50,826 nucleotides of DNA from Kiritimatiellia bacterium (GTDB taxonomy: Bacteria > Verrucomicrobiota > Kiritimatiellia > RFP12 > UBA1067). The notes beneath the pieces are model-generated. The model ran no database searches, had not been told where the DNA came from, and saw only the letters and a list, made by a program, of their open reading frames with translations. The translations under genes were made by a program, and so were the position numbers. Of this stretch, positions 1 to 10,374 are shown piece by piece. The stretch covers positions 1 through 50,826 of the forward strand of contig JAKSOY010000007.1 of assembly GCA_024405255.1 (NCBI GenBank), given 5' to 3'. Each line of letters begins with the position of its first letter. Within the stretch, counting starts at the first letter, position 1.

Positions 1-1553
<1,553 letters not shown>

Positions 1554-1582
1554 AAGATCCCCCTCATGGAATGGAATCTGAC

Positions 1583-2389
1583 ATGAAACCCTTGACGATC
1601 ATTGTGTGCGGGTCGCTGGTGCCGGACCCGCTTCAGACGCTCGAGCCCGTGGCGACGCCGCAGGGCCCGGGCCTCAAGAACGAACTGATGTTGCCGAGCG
1701 TGCTGGATCCGTGGGCCGCGTGTGCACTCTACGAGGCGGCGAACCTCGCGAAGCAGCGTCCGGACTCGAAGGTGTATCTGGTGGCGCTTGGCCCCAAGGC
1801 GAAGCTGCAGCAGCTGATGATGACGGTCGCGCAGAAGGCGCCGTTCACGCTGGTGGCGGTGAACGCGCCGGCGGGCGGTTTCACGGATGCGAAGCAGACG
1901 GCGACGGAACTGACGAAGGCCATCCAGACGATTCCGGGGCTCGATTGGTCGAGCACGCTTCTCTTCGGCGGTTGTGCAAGCGCCTCGCGCGATGCGGGTG
2001 TGACGTTGCCGTTCGTGGCGGAAATGCTCGGCGTGACGGAGTTCTTCACGGGCGTCGACGAACTGACGTTTGCGGACGATGAAACGTTCACGGTGCTGGA
2101 GCGCGTTGAAGGCGGCCAGTATCTTTCCTCGACCTGCACGGGTTTCCCGGCGGCGATCGGCTGGGCGACGGGCAATCTGCCCGAACCGCCGAACAATCCG
2201 CAGGTGGGCATGATGAACATGCGTGGCGTGATGCCGGCCCTGATGAAGGCGCCGGTGGCGAATGTGGGCGTGGGCGGAATCGCGTACGCGAAAACGGAAG
2301 TGCCGAGCGCCAAGCGTGCGACGCGCATTGTCAAGGACTTGCCGGTCGAGGCGATCGCCCAGGAGATCGTGTCCTGGATTAAGGAATGA
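1583..2389 (+). CDS. etfB: Electron transfer flavoprotein, beta subunit (divergent)
   Basis: Predicted beta subunit (268 residues) of an electron-transfer flavoprotein, the AMP- and FAD-associated partner that shuttles electrons between flavin dehydrogenases and a quinone or ferredoxin partner. The family is recognised from the alpha/beta fold with LPSVLDPWAACALYEAANLA near residue 40, ETF-type strand-helix spacing, and the C-terminal motif region around GVMPALMKAP. The usual DG(D/S)TGQVGP stretch reads SRDAGVTLPFVAEMLG, so the protein is divergent. I prefer ATG 1583 (MKPLTIIV) over ATG 1571, because GGA sits directly against the latter. The 3' end overlaps or abuts etfA, indicating translational coupling. 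It is probably the first gene of an etfB-etfA-iorA-ligase transcript; no promoter is evident between valS and this gene. Confidence 0.82.
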   Translation: MKPLTIIVCGSLVPDPLQTLEPVATPQGPGLKNELMLPSVLDPWAACALYEAANLAKQRPDSKVYLVALGPKAKLQQLMMTVAQKAPFTLVAVNAPAGGFTDAKQTATELTKAIQTIPGLDWSSTLLFGGCASASRDAGVTLPFVAEMLGVTEFFTGVDELTFADDETFTVLERVEGGQYLSSTCTGFPAAIGWATGNLPEPPNNPQVGMMNMRGVMPALMKAPVANVGVGGIAYAKTEVPSAKRATRIVKDLPVEAIAQEIVSWIKE

Positions 2390-2394
2390 CGCGG

Positions 2395-3231
2395 ATGATC
2401 AAAGCATGGATGATTGAAGGTAATGGCACGTTCGCCGAAGACGTGCCGCAGTTTGCCGAGGCGATCAAGGGCTCTGGCGCCGAGGTGGTTCTGGTGCCGG
2501 GCAATTCGCGCGTGAAGCGTGCGATGCCGGCGGCCGCCTTGCGCGCGGGCGCGGAAATCGACACGAACGTCGTCGACATCGAGGTGTCGGGCGAGACGGT
2601 GACGGTGCAGCGGTGGGCGTATCGCCAGCGCATTCTCACCACGTTCTCGCGTGCGGCGCGGCCGTGGGTGATCGTGACGGATCCGTCGCTCTTCGGCGCG
2701 ATCTGCGAAAAGCTGGGCGTGACGGCGGAGACGCTGAACACGGGTACGGCGGCGACGACGCGCACGAAAGTGAACGGCGTAGTGGCGGCTGGCAAGGGCG
2801 GTGCGTCGACGGTGCGCCCGGATGCGAAGCTGCTTTTCGTGGCGGGCGCGGGCTGGACGAAGAAGCAGGCCGACGGGGCGACGCACCTCGACGAAGCGGC
2901 CGCGACGATTACCGGCTTCCTGGCGAAGAGCGGAGCCTCGCTCGGTTCTTCAAAGTCGCTCGTCGACATGCCGGAAGCGGCGCAGGCGTTTTCGTTCATG
3001 AGCCACATGAACCAGGTCGGACAGACCGGTTCGACGCCGCGTCATGCGAAGGGCCTCGCGACTTGCTGCCACGGCGAAGAGCCGCATGTGGTGGGATGGC
3101 GGTTCATCGGCGAGCGCCGGGCCGTCAATCTCGACGCGAACTGCGGCTGGGCGCAGGGCAAGGCCGATGTCCTCTATGTGGCGGATGCCTTCGAGGTGAT
3201 GAAGAAAGTCAACGAGCTGCTGAACGTCTGA
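2395..3231 (+). CDS. etfA: Electron transfer flavoprotein, alpha subunit (short, divergent)
   Basis: Predicted alpha subunit of the ETF heterodimer (278 residues; the family is usually about 310-330). RPDAKLLFVAGAGW matches the RPxLxxAxxVVxGGRG position, LGSSKSLVD the LGASRAxVD position, and QVGQTG is intact. After QVGQTG, however, the expected FAD-contacting GISGAIQH region reads ATCCHGEEPHVVGW, and the C-terminus is shortened, so FAD binding may differ. ATG 2386 overlaps the etfB stop (ATGA), but AAGGA lies directly against it; ATG 2395 has the same AAGGA at 9 bases and is chosen. Location is cytosolic. The electron donor or acceptor cannot be read from the sequence; the iorA-like gene downstream is the obvious candidate partner. 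Confidence 0.78.
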   Translation: MIKAWMIEGNGTFAEDVPQFAEAIKGSGAEVVLVPGNSRVKRAMPAAALRAGAEIDTNVVDIEVSGETVTVQRWAYRQRILTTFSRAARPWVIVTDPSLFGAICEKLGVTAETLNTGTAATTRTKVNGVVAAGKGGASTVRPDAKLLFVAGAGWTKKQADGATHLDEAAATITGFLAKSGASLGSSKSLVDMPEAAQAFSFMSHMNQVGQTGSTPRHAKGLATCCHGEEPHVVGWRFIGERRAVNLDANCGWAQGKADVLYVADAFEVMKKVNELLNV

Positions 3232-3284
3232 GTTCAAGCCGCGTTCTGATCGAATGTTAACTCCTAAATGAAAAGGAAGTGAAA

Positions 3285-5054
3285 ATGGCGACGAAGAAGT
3301 TGTTGAGTGCGAATGAGGCGGTGGCCTACGGTGCCGCGCAGGCGGGTTGCATTGTGGCGAGCGCCTATCCGGGAACGCCTTCCACGGAGATTCTCGAGAA
3401 CGTGGCCAAGTTCAAGGATACCATCAAGTGCGAGTGGGCCGTGAACGAGAAGGTCGCGATGGAAACGGCGATCGGCGCTTCGATGGCCGGTGCACGCGCG
3501 ATGACCACGATGAAGCACGTGGGCTTGAACGTGGCGATGGACCCGCTCATGACGTTCACGTATGTGGGCGCGACGGGCGGCATGGTGGTGGTGTCGGCGG
3601 ACGATCCGGGCATGCACTCCTCGCAGAACGAGCAGGACAACCGCAACCTCGCGAAGTTTGCGCGCATGCCGATGTTCGAACCGTCCGATTCGCAGGAAGC
3701 CTACGACATGATCCAGGCGGCGTTCGAAACGTCCGAGAAGTATCACGTGCCGTGCATGTTGCGTCTGACGACGCGTACGAGCCACTCGAGTTCGCTCGTG
3801 AACCTCGGTACGTTCAAGCCGGCGCCGCATGACGTGATCCCCTACAAGAAGGACATCACGCACACGATTCCCGTGCCGGCGTTTGCACGCGGCCAGCGTC
3901 TCGCGGCGCAGAAGCGCGCGGAAGAGATGGCGAAGGCGGCGGCGAAGAGTCCGTTCAACCGCATCGAGCCGGGTAAGAAGGAACTCGGCATCATCACGTC
4001 GGGCGTTGCATACCAGTACGTGAAGGAGATCTTCCCGGAGTACACGGTGCTGAAGCTCGGCTGGACGAATCCGCTGCCGAAGGACCTCGTCAAGAAGTTT
4101 GCGAAGACGGTCAAGCACGTGCTCGTGGTCGAAGAACTCGACCCGTTCCTCGAGGACCAGGTCAAGGCGCTCGGCATCGACGTGCAGGCGCACAAGACCG
4201 AGCTCAACATGCTCGAGCTCAATCCGGATCGTCTGCAGAACCTCCGCCATGAGCTGCTGAAGGACGTGCCGAAGGCGAAGACGGTGAAGCCCGATGCGAC
4301 GCTGCCGACGCGTCCGCCGGTTCTGTGCGCGGGGTGCGGCCACCGCGGCGTGTTCTACACGCTTGCGAAGCTGGGTGCGACCGTGACGGGCGATATCGGA
4401 TGCTATACGCTGGGTGCGTTCCCGCCCTTGAACGCGATGGACTCCACCATCTGCATGGGCGCCTCGATCGGCAATGCCGCCGGCATGAAGAAGGCGGGCC
4501 TCAAGGGCCGCATCTGCGCGGTGCTGGGCGATTCCACGTTCTTCCATTCGGGCATCACGGGCATTCTCTCGGCGTACTACAACGGCACGCCGGTGACGAC
4601 GGTGGTGCTGGACAACCGCATCACGGCGATGACGGGCCATCAGGACAATCCGGGCACGGGCAAGACGCTGGCGGGCGATCCGGCGCCGGTGACGGAGATC
4701 ATGGATCTCGCGAAGGCCTGCGGCTACAAGAAGGTCGTAAAGGTGTCGGCGGACGATCTGGCGGAACTGGAGAAGGTGCTCAAGGATGCGATGGACGGCG
4801 ATGAAGGCGCGCTGATCGTCGCGTACGCACCGTGCCGCATTGCGGCCAAGCTCACGAAGGAAGGCCTCTGCGAAGTCGACGAGACGAAGTGCAAGGCCTG
4901 CGGCGCCTGCTTCAAGATGGGCTGCCCGGCGATGACGCGTGGCAAGGAAGTGACGCCGGGACGGTTCCAGATGAAGATCGACCCCTCGCTCTGCGCCGGC
5001 TGCAAGCAGTGCGGTCAGGTGTGCAAGTTCGGGGCCATTAAGCGGGTGCGTTAA
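3285..5054 (+). CDS. iorA: Indolepyruvate (2-oxoacid) ferredoxin oxidoreductase, alpha subunit
   Basis: IorA-type enzymes oxidatively decarboxylate aryl (or related) 2-oxoacids to acyl-CoA and reduce ferredoxin. This 589-residue protein has the full-length IorA order. The N-terminal pyrimidine-binding domain carries SAYPGTPSTEILE. The TPP domain has CAGCGHRGVFYTL, GDIGCYTLG, CMGASIGNAAG and a GDSTFFHSG metal/TPP segment. The C-terminal ferredoxin module has two clusters, CKACGACFKMGCP and CAGCKQCGQVCKFGAI. ATG 3285 is chosen because AGGA lies 7-8 bases upstream; a GTG at 3279 is less likely. The essential small subunit IorB is absent here: the next gene abuts the stop codon and is an acyl-CoA ligase. 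IorB may be encoded elsewhere, or another partner may be used. Substrate is inferred from family only. Confidence 0.9.
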   Translation: MATKKLLSANEAVAYGAAQAGCIVASAYPGTPSTEILENVAKFKDTIKCEWAVNEKVAMETAIGASMAGARAMTTMKHVGLNVAMDPLMTFTYVGATGGMVVVSADDPGMHSSQNEQDNRNLAKFARMPMFEPSDSQEAYDMIQAAFETSEKYHVPCMLRLTTRTSHSSSLVNLGTFKPAPHDVIPYKKDITHTIPVPAFARGQRLAAQKRAEEMAKAAAKSPFNRIEPGKKELGIITSGVAYQYVKEIFPEYTVLKLGWTNPLPKDLVKKFAKTVKHVLVVEELDPFLEDQVKALGIDVQAHKTELNMLELNPDRLQNLRHELLKDVPKAKTVKPDATLPTRPPVLCAGCGHRGVFYTLAKLGATVTGDIGCYTLGAFPPLNAMDSTICMGASIGNAAGMKKAGLKGRICAVLGDSTFFHSGITGILSAYYNGTPVTTVVLDNRITAMTGHQDNPGTGKTLAGDPAPVTEIMDLAKACGYKKVVKVSADDLAELEKVLKDAMDGDEGALIVAYAPCRIAAKLTKEGLCEVDETKCKACGACFKMGCPAMTRGKEVTPGRFQMKIDPSLCAGCKQCGQVCKFGAIKRVR

Positions 5055-6929
5055 TTGACGCTCTTCGAGCAGTTTAAGCGCAATCGGGACGAACATCCGG
5101 ATACGGCGGCATTTCTCATTGCCGCCGGCGATCGGTCCGTGCCGATTACCTGGCGTGAGTTCGCGCGCGACATCGAGGCGGTCGCCTGGATGATCCGCAC
5201 GTTCACGCCCGGTGCGACGATTGGACTGCTCGGCGAGAACTCCTACGAATGGATCACGGCCCACGCGGCCGGACTCTTCTGCGGCGTCACAGTGGTGCCG
5301 CTTGAAGTGACGTTGTCGCCGGCGGAGATCGCCGAGCGACTTGCGTTCGTCGGTGCGCGCGTGCTGGTGCATTCGGCGCTCTATGTCGACAAGGCGCTGG
5401 AGGTCGCGAAGCTGCTGCCGGGACCTGCGTTGATCGTGGCGGGTTTCGGTTCGCACAAGGCGGACGATTTCATGCAGCGCGCGCGTGCGGCGCTCGATGC
5501 CGGCGAGGCGGGCATTTTCGATTTGCCGCCGCCGGATGAGAATGCGACCGCGACGATCGTCTTCACGAGCGGTACGACGTCGAAGCCGCATGGCGCGGAA
5601 CTGACCTTGCAGGGGTTGGCGACATTCGTGGCTTTTGCGTCCACGAAGCTGCCGATGAAGCGTGGGGACCGGTCGCTGATGCTGTTGCCGTTGCATCACA
5701 TCTACGGCATCGCAACGACGTACCTGATGCTCGCGCGCGGCGTGGCGCTGGGGGTGTGTCCCGATTTCCGCCGCATCTATGACGCCGTCGAGCGTTTCCG
5801 GGCGAATTTCCTCTGCCTCGTACCGGCGCTTGCGGAGATTCTGGCGGGGAAGATCGACCGGCGCGGACGCAGCGCCGAGGAAGTGTTCGGCGTGCCGGTG
5901 GACTGGGTGCTGAGCGGCGGCGCGCCGTTGTCGCGGCGGACGCATGAACATCTTGAATCGCTTGGCATGCGCGTGCTGCAGATCTACGGATTGACGGAGA
6001 CATTTGCGCTCTATGCGATTTCTCCGTATGACGATCCGCGTCCCGGTTCGGTGGGACAGGCCTGCGGTGGATTCGGCGGGATGGAGACGAAGGCGACGCC
6101 GGAAGGGGCGCTGTTGATCCGCGGTCCGTCCGTGCTGAAGGGCTATTTCCGCGAACCGGAACGTACGGCGCAGACGAAGGACGCGGAGGGCTGGTTCAAT
6201 ACGGGCGACATCGGGCGGATCGACGAAGACGGCTATGTGTGGGTGACGGGGCGTGCTTCGCGGACGATCGTGCTGTCGTCCGGCAAGAAGGTGGCGCCGG
6301 AAGAGCTTGAAGCGAAAGTGCTGTCGATTCCCGGTGTCAATGAAGTCGTGGTGAGCGGTGACGGCGCGACCCGTGAACTGAAGGCGGAAATCTATGCCGT
6401 GGTTTCAGAAGTGACGTTGCGTCGTCAGATTGAATTGCTCAATCGCCAGTTGCCGGTCTACAAGCGCATTCGCGAGATCGAGGTGCGCAAAGATCCGTTC
6501 CCGCGGACGGCGAGCGGCAAGATCAAGGTGGCGAAGGAATTGTCGACGATGCTTCGCGCGCCGTCGGCCTATGTGCCCGTGGGCGAACCGCCGGCGGCCG
6601 TCGTGGCGGCGACGGTGAAGGGGACTGTCCCCGTGGCGGGTCCGCAACCGGGAGCAGACATGCCGGCCAAGCCGGTGAAACCGCATGACGCGGCCGCCTT
6701 CTTCAAGGCGTATGTGCTGCCGTTGACGGTGGTGGCGATTGTGGTCATGCTGGTCAATGTCCTGAAACTGGTGCTGCGGCACAATGGTTTGGCGCTGCCG
6801 GAGTCCTTGCGGACAATCGAGGAAATCGGCGAACTCGTGCTGGCGGTACTCGTTATCTTGGTGGTGATGGGCGTACAGCATCGGAATCGCAAGAAAAACG
6901 CTTTACTTCAAACCAAGTCAAAAAAGTAA
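5055..6929 (+). CDS. AMP-forming acyl-CoA synthetase/ligase with C-terminal membrane anchor
   Basis: ANL-superfamily ligase of 624 residues that should activate a carboxylate as acyl-AMP and transfer it to CoA (or run in reverse to make ATP). Motifs in order: IVFTSGTTSKPHGAE (P-loop; usual G replaced by S), LPLHHIYG, LSGGAPLS, YGLTET, GWFNTGDIG, and TASGKIK with the late catalytic Lys. The catalytic body ends near residue 500. A Pro/Ala/Lys linker and two strongly hydrophobic segments (about 550-572 and 592-612) follow, then a basic tail, so the enzyme is probably tethered to the inner membrane. The start is TTG at 5055, immediately after the iorA stop; there is no earlier in-frame option, and the N-terminus FEQFKRNRDEHPDTAAF is family-like. 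Context suggests it handles the acid or CoA ester formed by the iorA product. Confidence 0.82.
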   Translation: MTLFEQFKRNRDEHPDTAAFLIAAGDRSVPITWREFARDIEAVAWMIRTFTPGATIGLLGENSYEWITAHAAGLFCGVTVVPLEVTLSPAEIAERLAFVGARVLVHSALYVDKALEVAKLLPGPALIVAGFGSHKADDFMQRARAALDAGEAGIFDLPPPDENATATIVFTSGTTSKPHGAELTLQGLATFVAFASTKLPMKRGDRSLMLLPLHHIYGIATTYLMLARGVALGVCPDFRRIYDAVERFRANFLCLVPALAEILAGKIDRRGRSAEEVFGVPVDWVLSGGAPLSRRTHEHLESLGMRVLQIYGLTETFALYAISPYDDPRPGSVGQACGGFGGMETKATPEGALLIRGPSVLKGYFREPERTAQTKDAEGWFNTGDIGRIDEDGYVWVTGRASRTIVLSSGKKVAPEELEAKVLSIPGVNEVVVSGDGATRELKAEIYAVVSEVTLRRQIELLNRQLPVYKRIREIEVRKDPFPRTASGKIKVAKELSTMLRAPSAYVPVGEPPAAVVAATVKGTVPVAGPQPGADMPAKPVKPHDAAAFFKAYVLPLTVVAIVVMLVNVLKLVLRHNGLALPESLRTIEEIGELVLAVLVILVVMGVQHRNRKKNALLQTKSKK

Positions 6930-6940
6930 GAAGGTAGAAA

Positions 6941-7891
6941 ATGCCGGCGACAAATACGGTTGATACGGTTACTAATGTGGCCGCCCAGGTGACGGCGCAG
7001 GTGACGAACGTGGCGGCGCAGGTGACGTCCCAGGTGGTGGACTCGTTGGGCGAGCAGGCCGAACAGGGCAAGCAGGTGCTTCAGCAGGGGCTGGGCTGGC
7101 TCGCGCAGAACGGCGTGTCGTTCATCTGCAACATTCTGGCGGCAGTGGCGATCCTGTTCGTGGGCGGCCTCATCGTGAAGTTTCTGGTGGCGGGCATTCG
7201 CAAGGCGTTGAGCAAGTCGAAGCGTGTCGACGTGCTGCTGCGGACGTTCATCTGCAGTGTGGCGTCGAAAGTGGGCTGGGCGATCCTGCTGGTCGTCGCG
7301 CTGGGGCGTCTCGGCGTGGACGTGGCGCCGCTGGTGGCCAGCTTGGGCGTGACGGGCGTCGTGCTCGGCTTCGCGTTCAAGGAGTCGCTTGGCAGCTTGG
7401 CGGCCGGTCTGATGATTGCGCTCAACCATCCGTTCAAGGTCGGCGACTACGTGATCGCCGGCGGTGCGGAAGGTTCGGTGACGGAGCTCAATATGATGGC
7501 GACGGTGATTGCGACGGCCGACAACAAGAAGATCACGGTGCCGAACAGCTCGGTGTGGGGTAGCGCGATTACGAACTTCAGCGCGTTGGGCAAGCGCCGT
7601 GTGGACACCAAGGTGGGTGTCGCGTACGGAACGGACCTCCGGAAGGCCGTCGAGCTTGCGCTGGCGGCGTTGAAGACGGTGCCGGGCGTGCTGGCGGAGC
7701 CTGCGCCGTCGGTTTCGGTCGGTTCGCTGGACGATTCCGAAGTGACGCTGAATGTGCGTCCGTGGTCGACGTGCGACGACTATTGGGCCGTCTATTCGGC
7801 CGCTCAGATTGCGGTGACGGAGGCTTTCGAGAAGGCGGGCATTCAGATCCCTTTCCCGCAGCTCGATGTGCGGATGACCAACACGAAGTAA
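6941..7891 (+). CDS. mscS: Small-conductance mechanosensitive channel (MscS family)
   Basis: Inner-membrane channel of 316 residues that opens under membrane tension to release osmolytes. The core is clear: hydrophobic segments around residues 60-85 and 100-125, then the pore helix LGVTGVVLGFAFKESLGSLAAGLMIA, the beta-domain start HPFKVGDYVIAGGAEGSV, ITVPNSSVWGSAITNFS, and a C-terminal alpha/beta domain. The first ~35 residues are unusual, a quasi-repeat of NVAAQVTAQVT/NVAAQVTSQV rich in Ala, Val, Thr and Gln. The start ATG 6941 has AAGAAGGTAG upstream; the gene begins 11 bases after the ligase stop and may be the last member of that transcript. Confidence 0.93.
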   Translation: MPATNTVDTVTNVAAQVTAQVTNVAAQVTSQVVDSLGEQAEQGKQVLQQGLGWLAQNGVSFICNILAAVAILFVGGLIVKFLVAGIRKALSKSKRVDVLLRTFICSVASKVGWAILLVVALGRLGVDVAPLVASLGVTGVVLGFAFKESLGSLAAGLMIALNHPFKVGDYVIAGGAEGSVTELNMMATVIATADNKKITVPNSSVWGSAITNFSALGKRRVDTKVGVAYGTDLRKAVELALAALKTVPGVLAEPAPSVSVGSLDDSEVTLNVRPWSTCDDYWAVYSAAQIAVTEAFEKAGIQIPFPQLDVRMTNTK

Positions 7892-7897
7892 GAGAAC

Positions 7898-7926
7898 TTC
7901 TCTTTGGACGGAGATTGTGGTATAAT
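7898..7926 (+). promoter_or_regulatory. Extended -10 promoter for prs
   Basis: TATAAT at 7921-7926 is preceded by TGG (TGn extension). The -35 position (7898-7903, TTCTCT) is weak. It lies after the mscS stop and gives a leader of about 45 bases with a GAGGAGAGAG ribosome-binding site before prs. Confidence 0.75.
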
Positions 7927-7979
7927 ATCCCCAATCGCCGTTCAAGGGAGCGGTAGTTTCTATTTTTGAGGAGAGAGAA

Positions 7980-8951
7980 ATGGCGGAAATGATGCAGAGC
8001 GATTTCATGGTGTTTTCGGGGACGGCGAATCTGCCGCTCGCCGAGAAGGTGGCGAACTATCTCGGCAAGCCGCTCAACAAGATCGACATCAAGCATTTCC
8101 CGGATGGGGAAACGTTCTGCCAGGTTCAGGAAGGCGTGCGCGGGCGCGACGTGTTTGTGATTCAGAGCGGATCGCCGGCTCCGAACGAAGCGTATATGGA
8201 GCTGTTCATCATCATGGACGCGCTCAAGCGCGGCAGTGCGGCGCGCATCACGGCCGTCGTGCCGTATTACGGCTATGCGCGTCAGGACCGCAAGGACCAG
8301 CCGCGCGTGCCGATTACGGCGCGTCTCGTCGCGAATCTCATCGAGCGTGCGGGGGCTGACCGCGTCCTCACGATGGACCTGCATGCGAACCAGATCCAGG
8401 GCTTCTTCAACATTCCGCTCGACCACCTGAAGGCCGAGCCGATCATCCTCAAGTACATCCGCGACCAGCACTGGGCGAATCCGATCGTCGTCGCGCCGGA
8501 CACGGGCGGGGCGAAGACGGCCTACGGCTACAGCCGCAAGCTCGGCTGCGGGCTCGCGATCGTCGCGAAGCAGCGCACGGGCGGCGACACGGTCGACGCG
8601 TTCTCCGTCGTCGGCGACGTGAAGGGCCACGACGTCATCATGATCGACGACATGACCGCGACGGGCGGAACGCTCTCGGCGGCGGCGAAGATGTGCCGCG
8701 ACAACGGGGCGAAGTCCGTACACGCGTTCGTGTCGCACTTCCCGCTCACGGCGAAGGGCGTGGAGCGTCTCATGAAGGAGGCCCAGCTGGACGAACTCGT
8801 GGTGACGGATACGATTCCGCTGCGCGAGGGATTCGATCCGTCGAAGCTGCCGTTCAAGCTGACGGTTCTCAGCGTGGCGCCGTTGATCGGCGAAGCGATC
8901 AAGCGCATCCACGGGAACGAAAGTGTCAATGACCTCTTCAATCACGAGTGA
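7980..8951 (+). CDS. prs: Ribose-phosphate pyrophosphokinase
   Basis: Makes PRPP from ribose 5-phosphate and ATP, feeding purine, pyrimidine, His, Trp and NAD synthesis. The 323-residue cytosolic protein is of normal length. Seen: FPDGETFCQVQEGVRGRDVFVIQS, the pyrophosphate-loop and ATP region YYGYARQDRKDQPRVPITA, the metal-binding MDLHANQIQGFF, and the PRPP-binding loop VIMIDDMTATGGTL. The flexible-loop Lys region is VAKQRTGGDT. The start ATG 7980 has a strong purine-rich site (GAGGAGAGAG). It has its own promoter. The stop lies 2 bases before the preferred start of the next gene, so the two are likely co-transcribed although functionally unrelated. Confidence 0.97.
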   Translation: MAEMMQSDFMVFSGTANLPLAEKVANYLGKPLNKIDIKHFPDGETFCQVQEGVRGRDVFVIQSGSPAPNEAYMELFIIMDALKRGSAARITAVVPYYGYARQDRKDQPRVPITARLVANLIERAGADRVLTMDLHANQIQGFFNIPLDHLKAEPIILKYIRDQHWANPIVVAPDTGGAKTAYGYSRKLGCGLAIVAKQRTGGDTVDAFSVVGDVKGHDVIMIDDMTATGGTLSAAAKMCRDNGAKSVHAFVSHFPLTAKGVERLMKEAQLDELVVTDTIPLREGFDPSKLPFKLTVLSVAPLIGEAIKRIHGNESVNDLFNHE

Positions 8952-8953
8952 CC

Positions 8954-10339
8954 ATGGAACTTTCGACGCGTAGTTTTCTCAAGCTCTCCGGCAGTGCCGC
9001 ATTAGCGGCGGGCGGATGGGCGTCGTTTGCGGGCCCCGCGCCGAAAGTGCGCCTGGCGGCCATTGGAACGGGAGGTCGTGGCAATCACGATCTCCATAAT
9101 TTTTTGCGTTCAGGGCTCGCGGAAATCACGTGCGCGTGCGATGTATTCGCGCCGGCGCTCGATTGGGTGCGCAAAGAACAGCCGCAGGCGAAACTCTATA
9201 CGGACTTCCGTCAGATGCTGCGCGAGTGTGCGGGCCGTTATGACGCGGTGTCGATCATGACGCCCGACCACACGCATTGCACGGCCTTTCTGGAGGCGGC
9301 GAAGTACAATGTGCCGGTCTATTGCGCGAAGCCGCTGGGGCATACATTCGCCGAGACGCTGACGATGATGCGCGTGGCGCAGGAGAAGAAGCTCATCACC
9401 CAGGTGAGCCATCATGGCAATTCCGAACCGGGTACGCCGCTCTTCCGCGAATGGTACGAGAGCGGGGCGCTTGGACAGGCCAAGGAAGCGCATGTGTTCT
9501 GCAACTATGGCGCTCAGCTCTTTGCGTTGCCGCCCGCGTGGGTCGATACGCGGCTGCCCGTGCCGAAAGGACTCGACTGGGAACTCTGGCAGGGACCGGC
9601 GAAACGGCGCCCGTTCTTTAAGAGTGCGGCACCGAAGTCATGGCGTGGCTGGTCGTTCTACGGCGAGGGTTGCATTACCGATTGGTGCTGCCATTTGATG
9701 GGGCCGCTCGTGGTGGACCTCGATCTTGACATGCCGATCGCCGTGACGATGGACGATCCGAGTTTCAATCCGGTCAAGACGCCGTACAATTTCCCGACGG
9801 CGCCGCACTACACGTTCGAGTTTGCGGCGAAGGGATCGCGAGGACCGTTCAAACTGCATTGGTACGACGTCTATCGTCTGCCGCCGCGTCCGACCGGACT
9901 CGAGGCCGACCAGCCGTTCGACCCGATCAAGGAGAAGATTGCGGGCGGCTGGATTACGATGGAGAAGGAGACGTTGATGTTCGGTCAAACGGGATTGAGC
10001 GGCATTCGCTGCATCCCGCAGACGCGCATGCGCGCGTTCCAGCCGATTCGCAAGACGATTCCGAAGAAGTATCCGCGCATCAAGAACCACTGGGCGGAAT
10101 TCCTGCAGGCCGTGCAGCAGAAGCGTCCGGCGAACACGCCGTTCGCCTTGGGCGGCAAGTTGACGCTGATGGGGTTGATGGGGACGATCGCGACGCGATT
10201 CCCCGGCAAGCGCCTGACGTTCGACGAGTCGACGATGCGGTTCACGAATTGTCCGGCTGCCAACGCGCTGATGACGCCCGACTGGACCGACGAGGCGCGG
10301 GCGACCTATGGTGCCGAAGTCTTCAAGGGCTTCGTCTGA
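8954..10339 (+). CDS. Gfo/Idh/MocA-family oxidoreductase, probably exported
   Basis: NAD(P)-dependent sugar or inositol dehydrogenase-like protein of 461 residues; the substrate is not predictable. The N-terminus STRSFLKLSGSAALAAGG looks like a Tat-type export signal, but the twin arginine is reduced to TRS, so export by Tat is uncertain. The Rossmann start is AAIGTGGRGNHDLHNF, SIMTPDHTHC follows, and the EKP-type catalytic motif reads CAKPLGHT. The C-terminal half (DWCCHLMGPL, YNFPTAPHYTFEF) is typical of the large Planctomycetes/Verrucomicrobia-type branch. ATG 8954 is chosen over GTG 8948. A clear terminator follows at 10375-10410. A second family member with an intact RR signal is at 42400-43785. 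Confidence 0.85.
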   Translation: MELSTRSFLKLSGSAALAAGGWASFAGPAPKVRLAAIGTGGRGNHDLHNFLRSGLAEITCACDVFAPALDWVRKEQPQAKLYTDFRQMLRECAGRYDAVSIMTPDHTHCTAFLEAAKYNVPVYCAKPLGHTFAETLTMMRVAQEKKLITQVSHHGNSEPGTPLFREWYESGALGQAKEAHVFCNYGAQLFALPPAWVDTRLPVPKGLDWELWQGPAKRRPFFKSAAPKSWRGWSFYGEGCITDWCCHLMGPLVVDLDLDMPIAVTMDDPSFNPVKTPYNFPTAPHYTFEFAAKGSRGPFKLHWYDVYRLPPRPTGLEADQPFDPIKEKIAGGWITMEKETLMFGQTGLSGIRCIPQTRMRAFQPIRKTIPKKYPRIKNHWAEFLQAVQQKRPANTPFALGGKLTLMGLMGTIATRFPGKRLTFDESTMRFTNCPAANALMTPDWTDEARATYGAEVFKGFV

Positions 10340-10374
10340 TCAGTTGCCCCCCTGATGCTCGTCCCCGACGTGCC

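Noticed and set aside
3264..5951. Very long open frame (895 codons) on the minus strand opposite iorA and the ligase gene
   Set aside because: It is an Arg/His-rich antisense frame produced by GC-rich third positions of the real genes; the plus-strand proteins have clear motifs. The same applies to 10951-12984, 16297-18747, 31751-34954 and 35069-37516.
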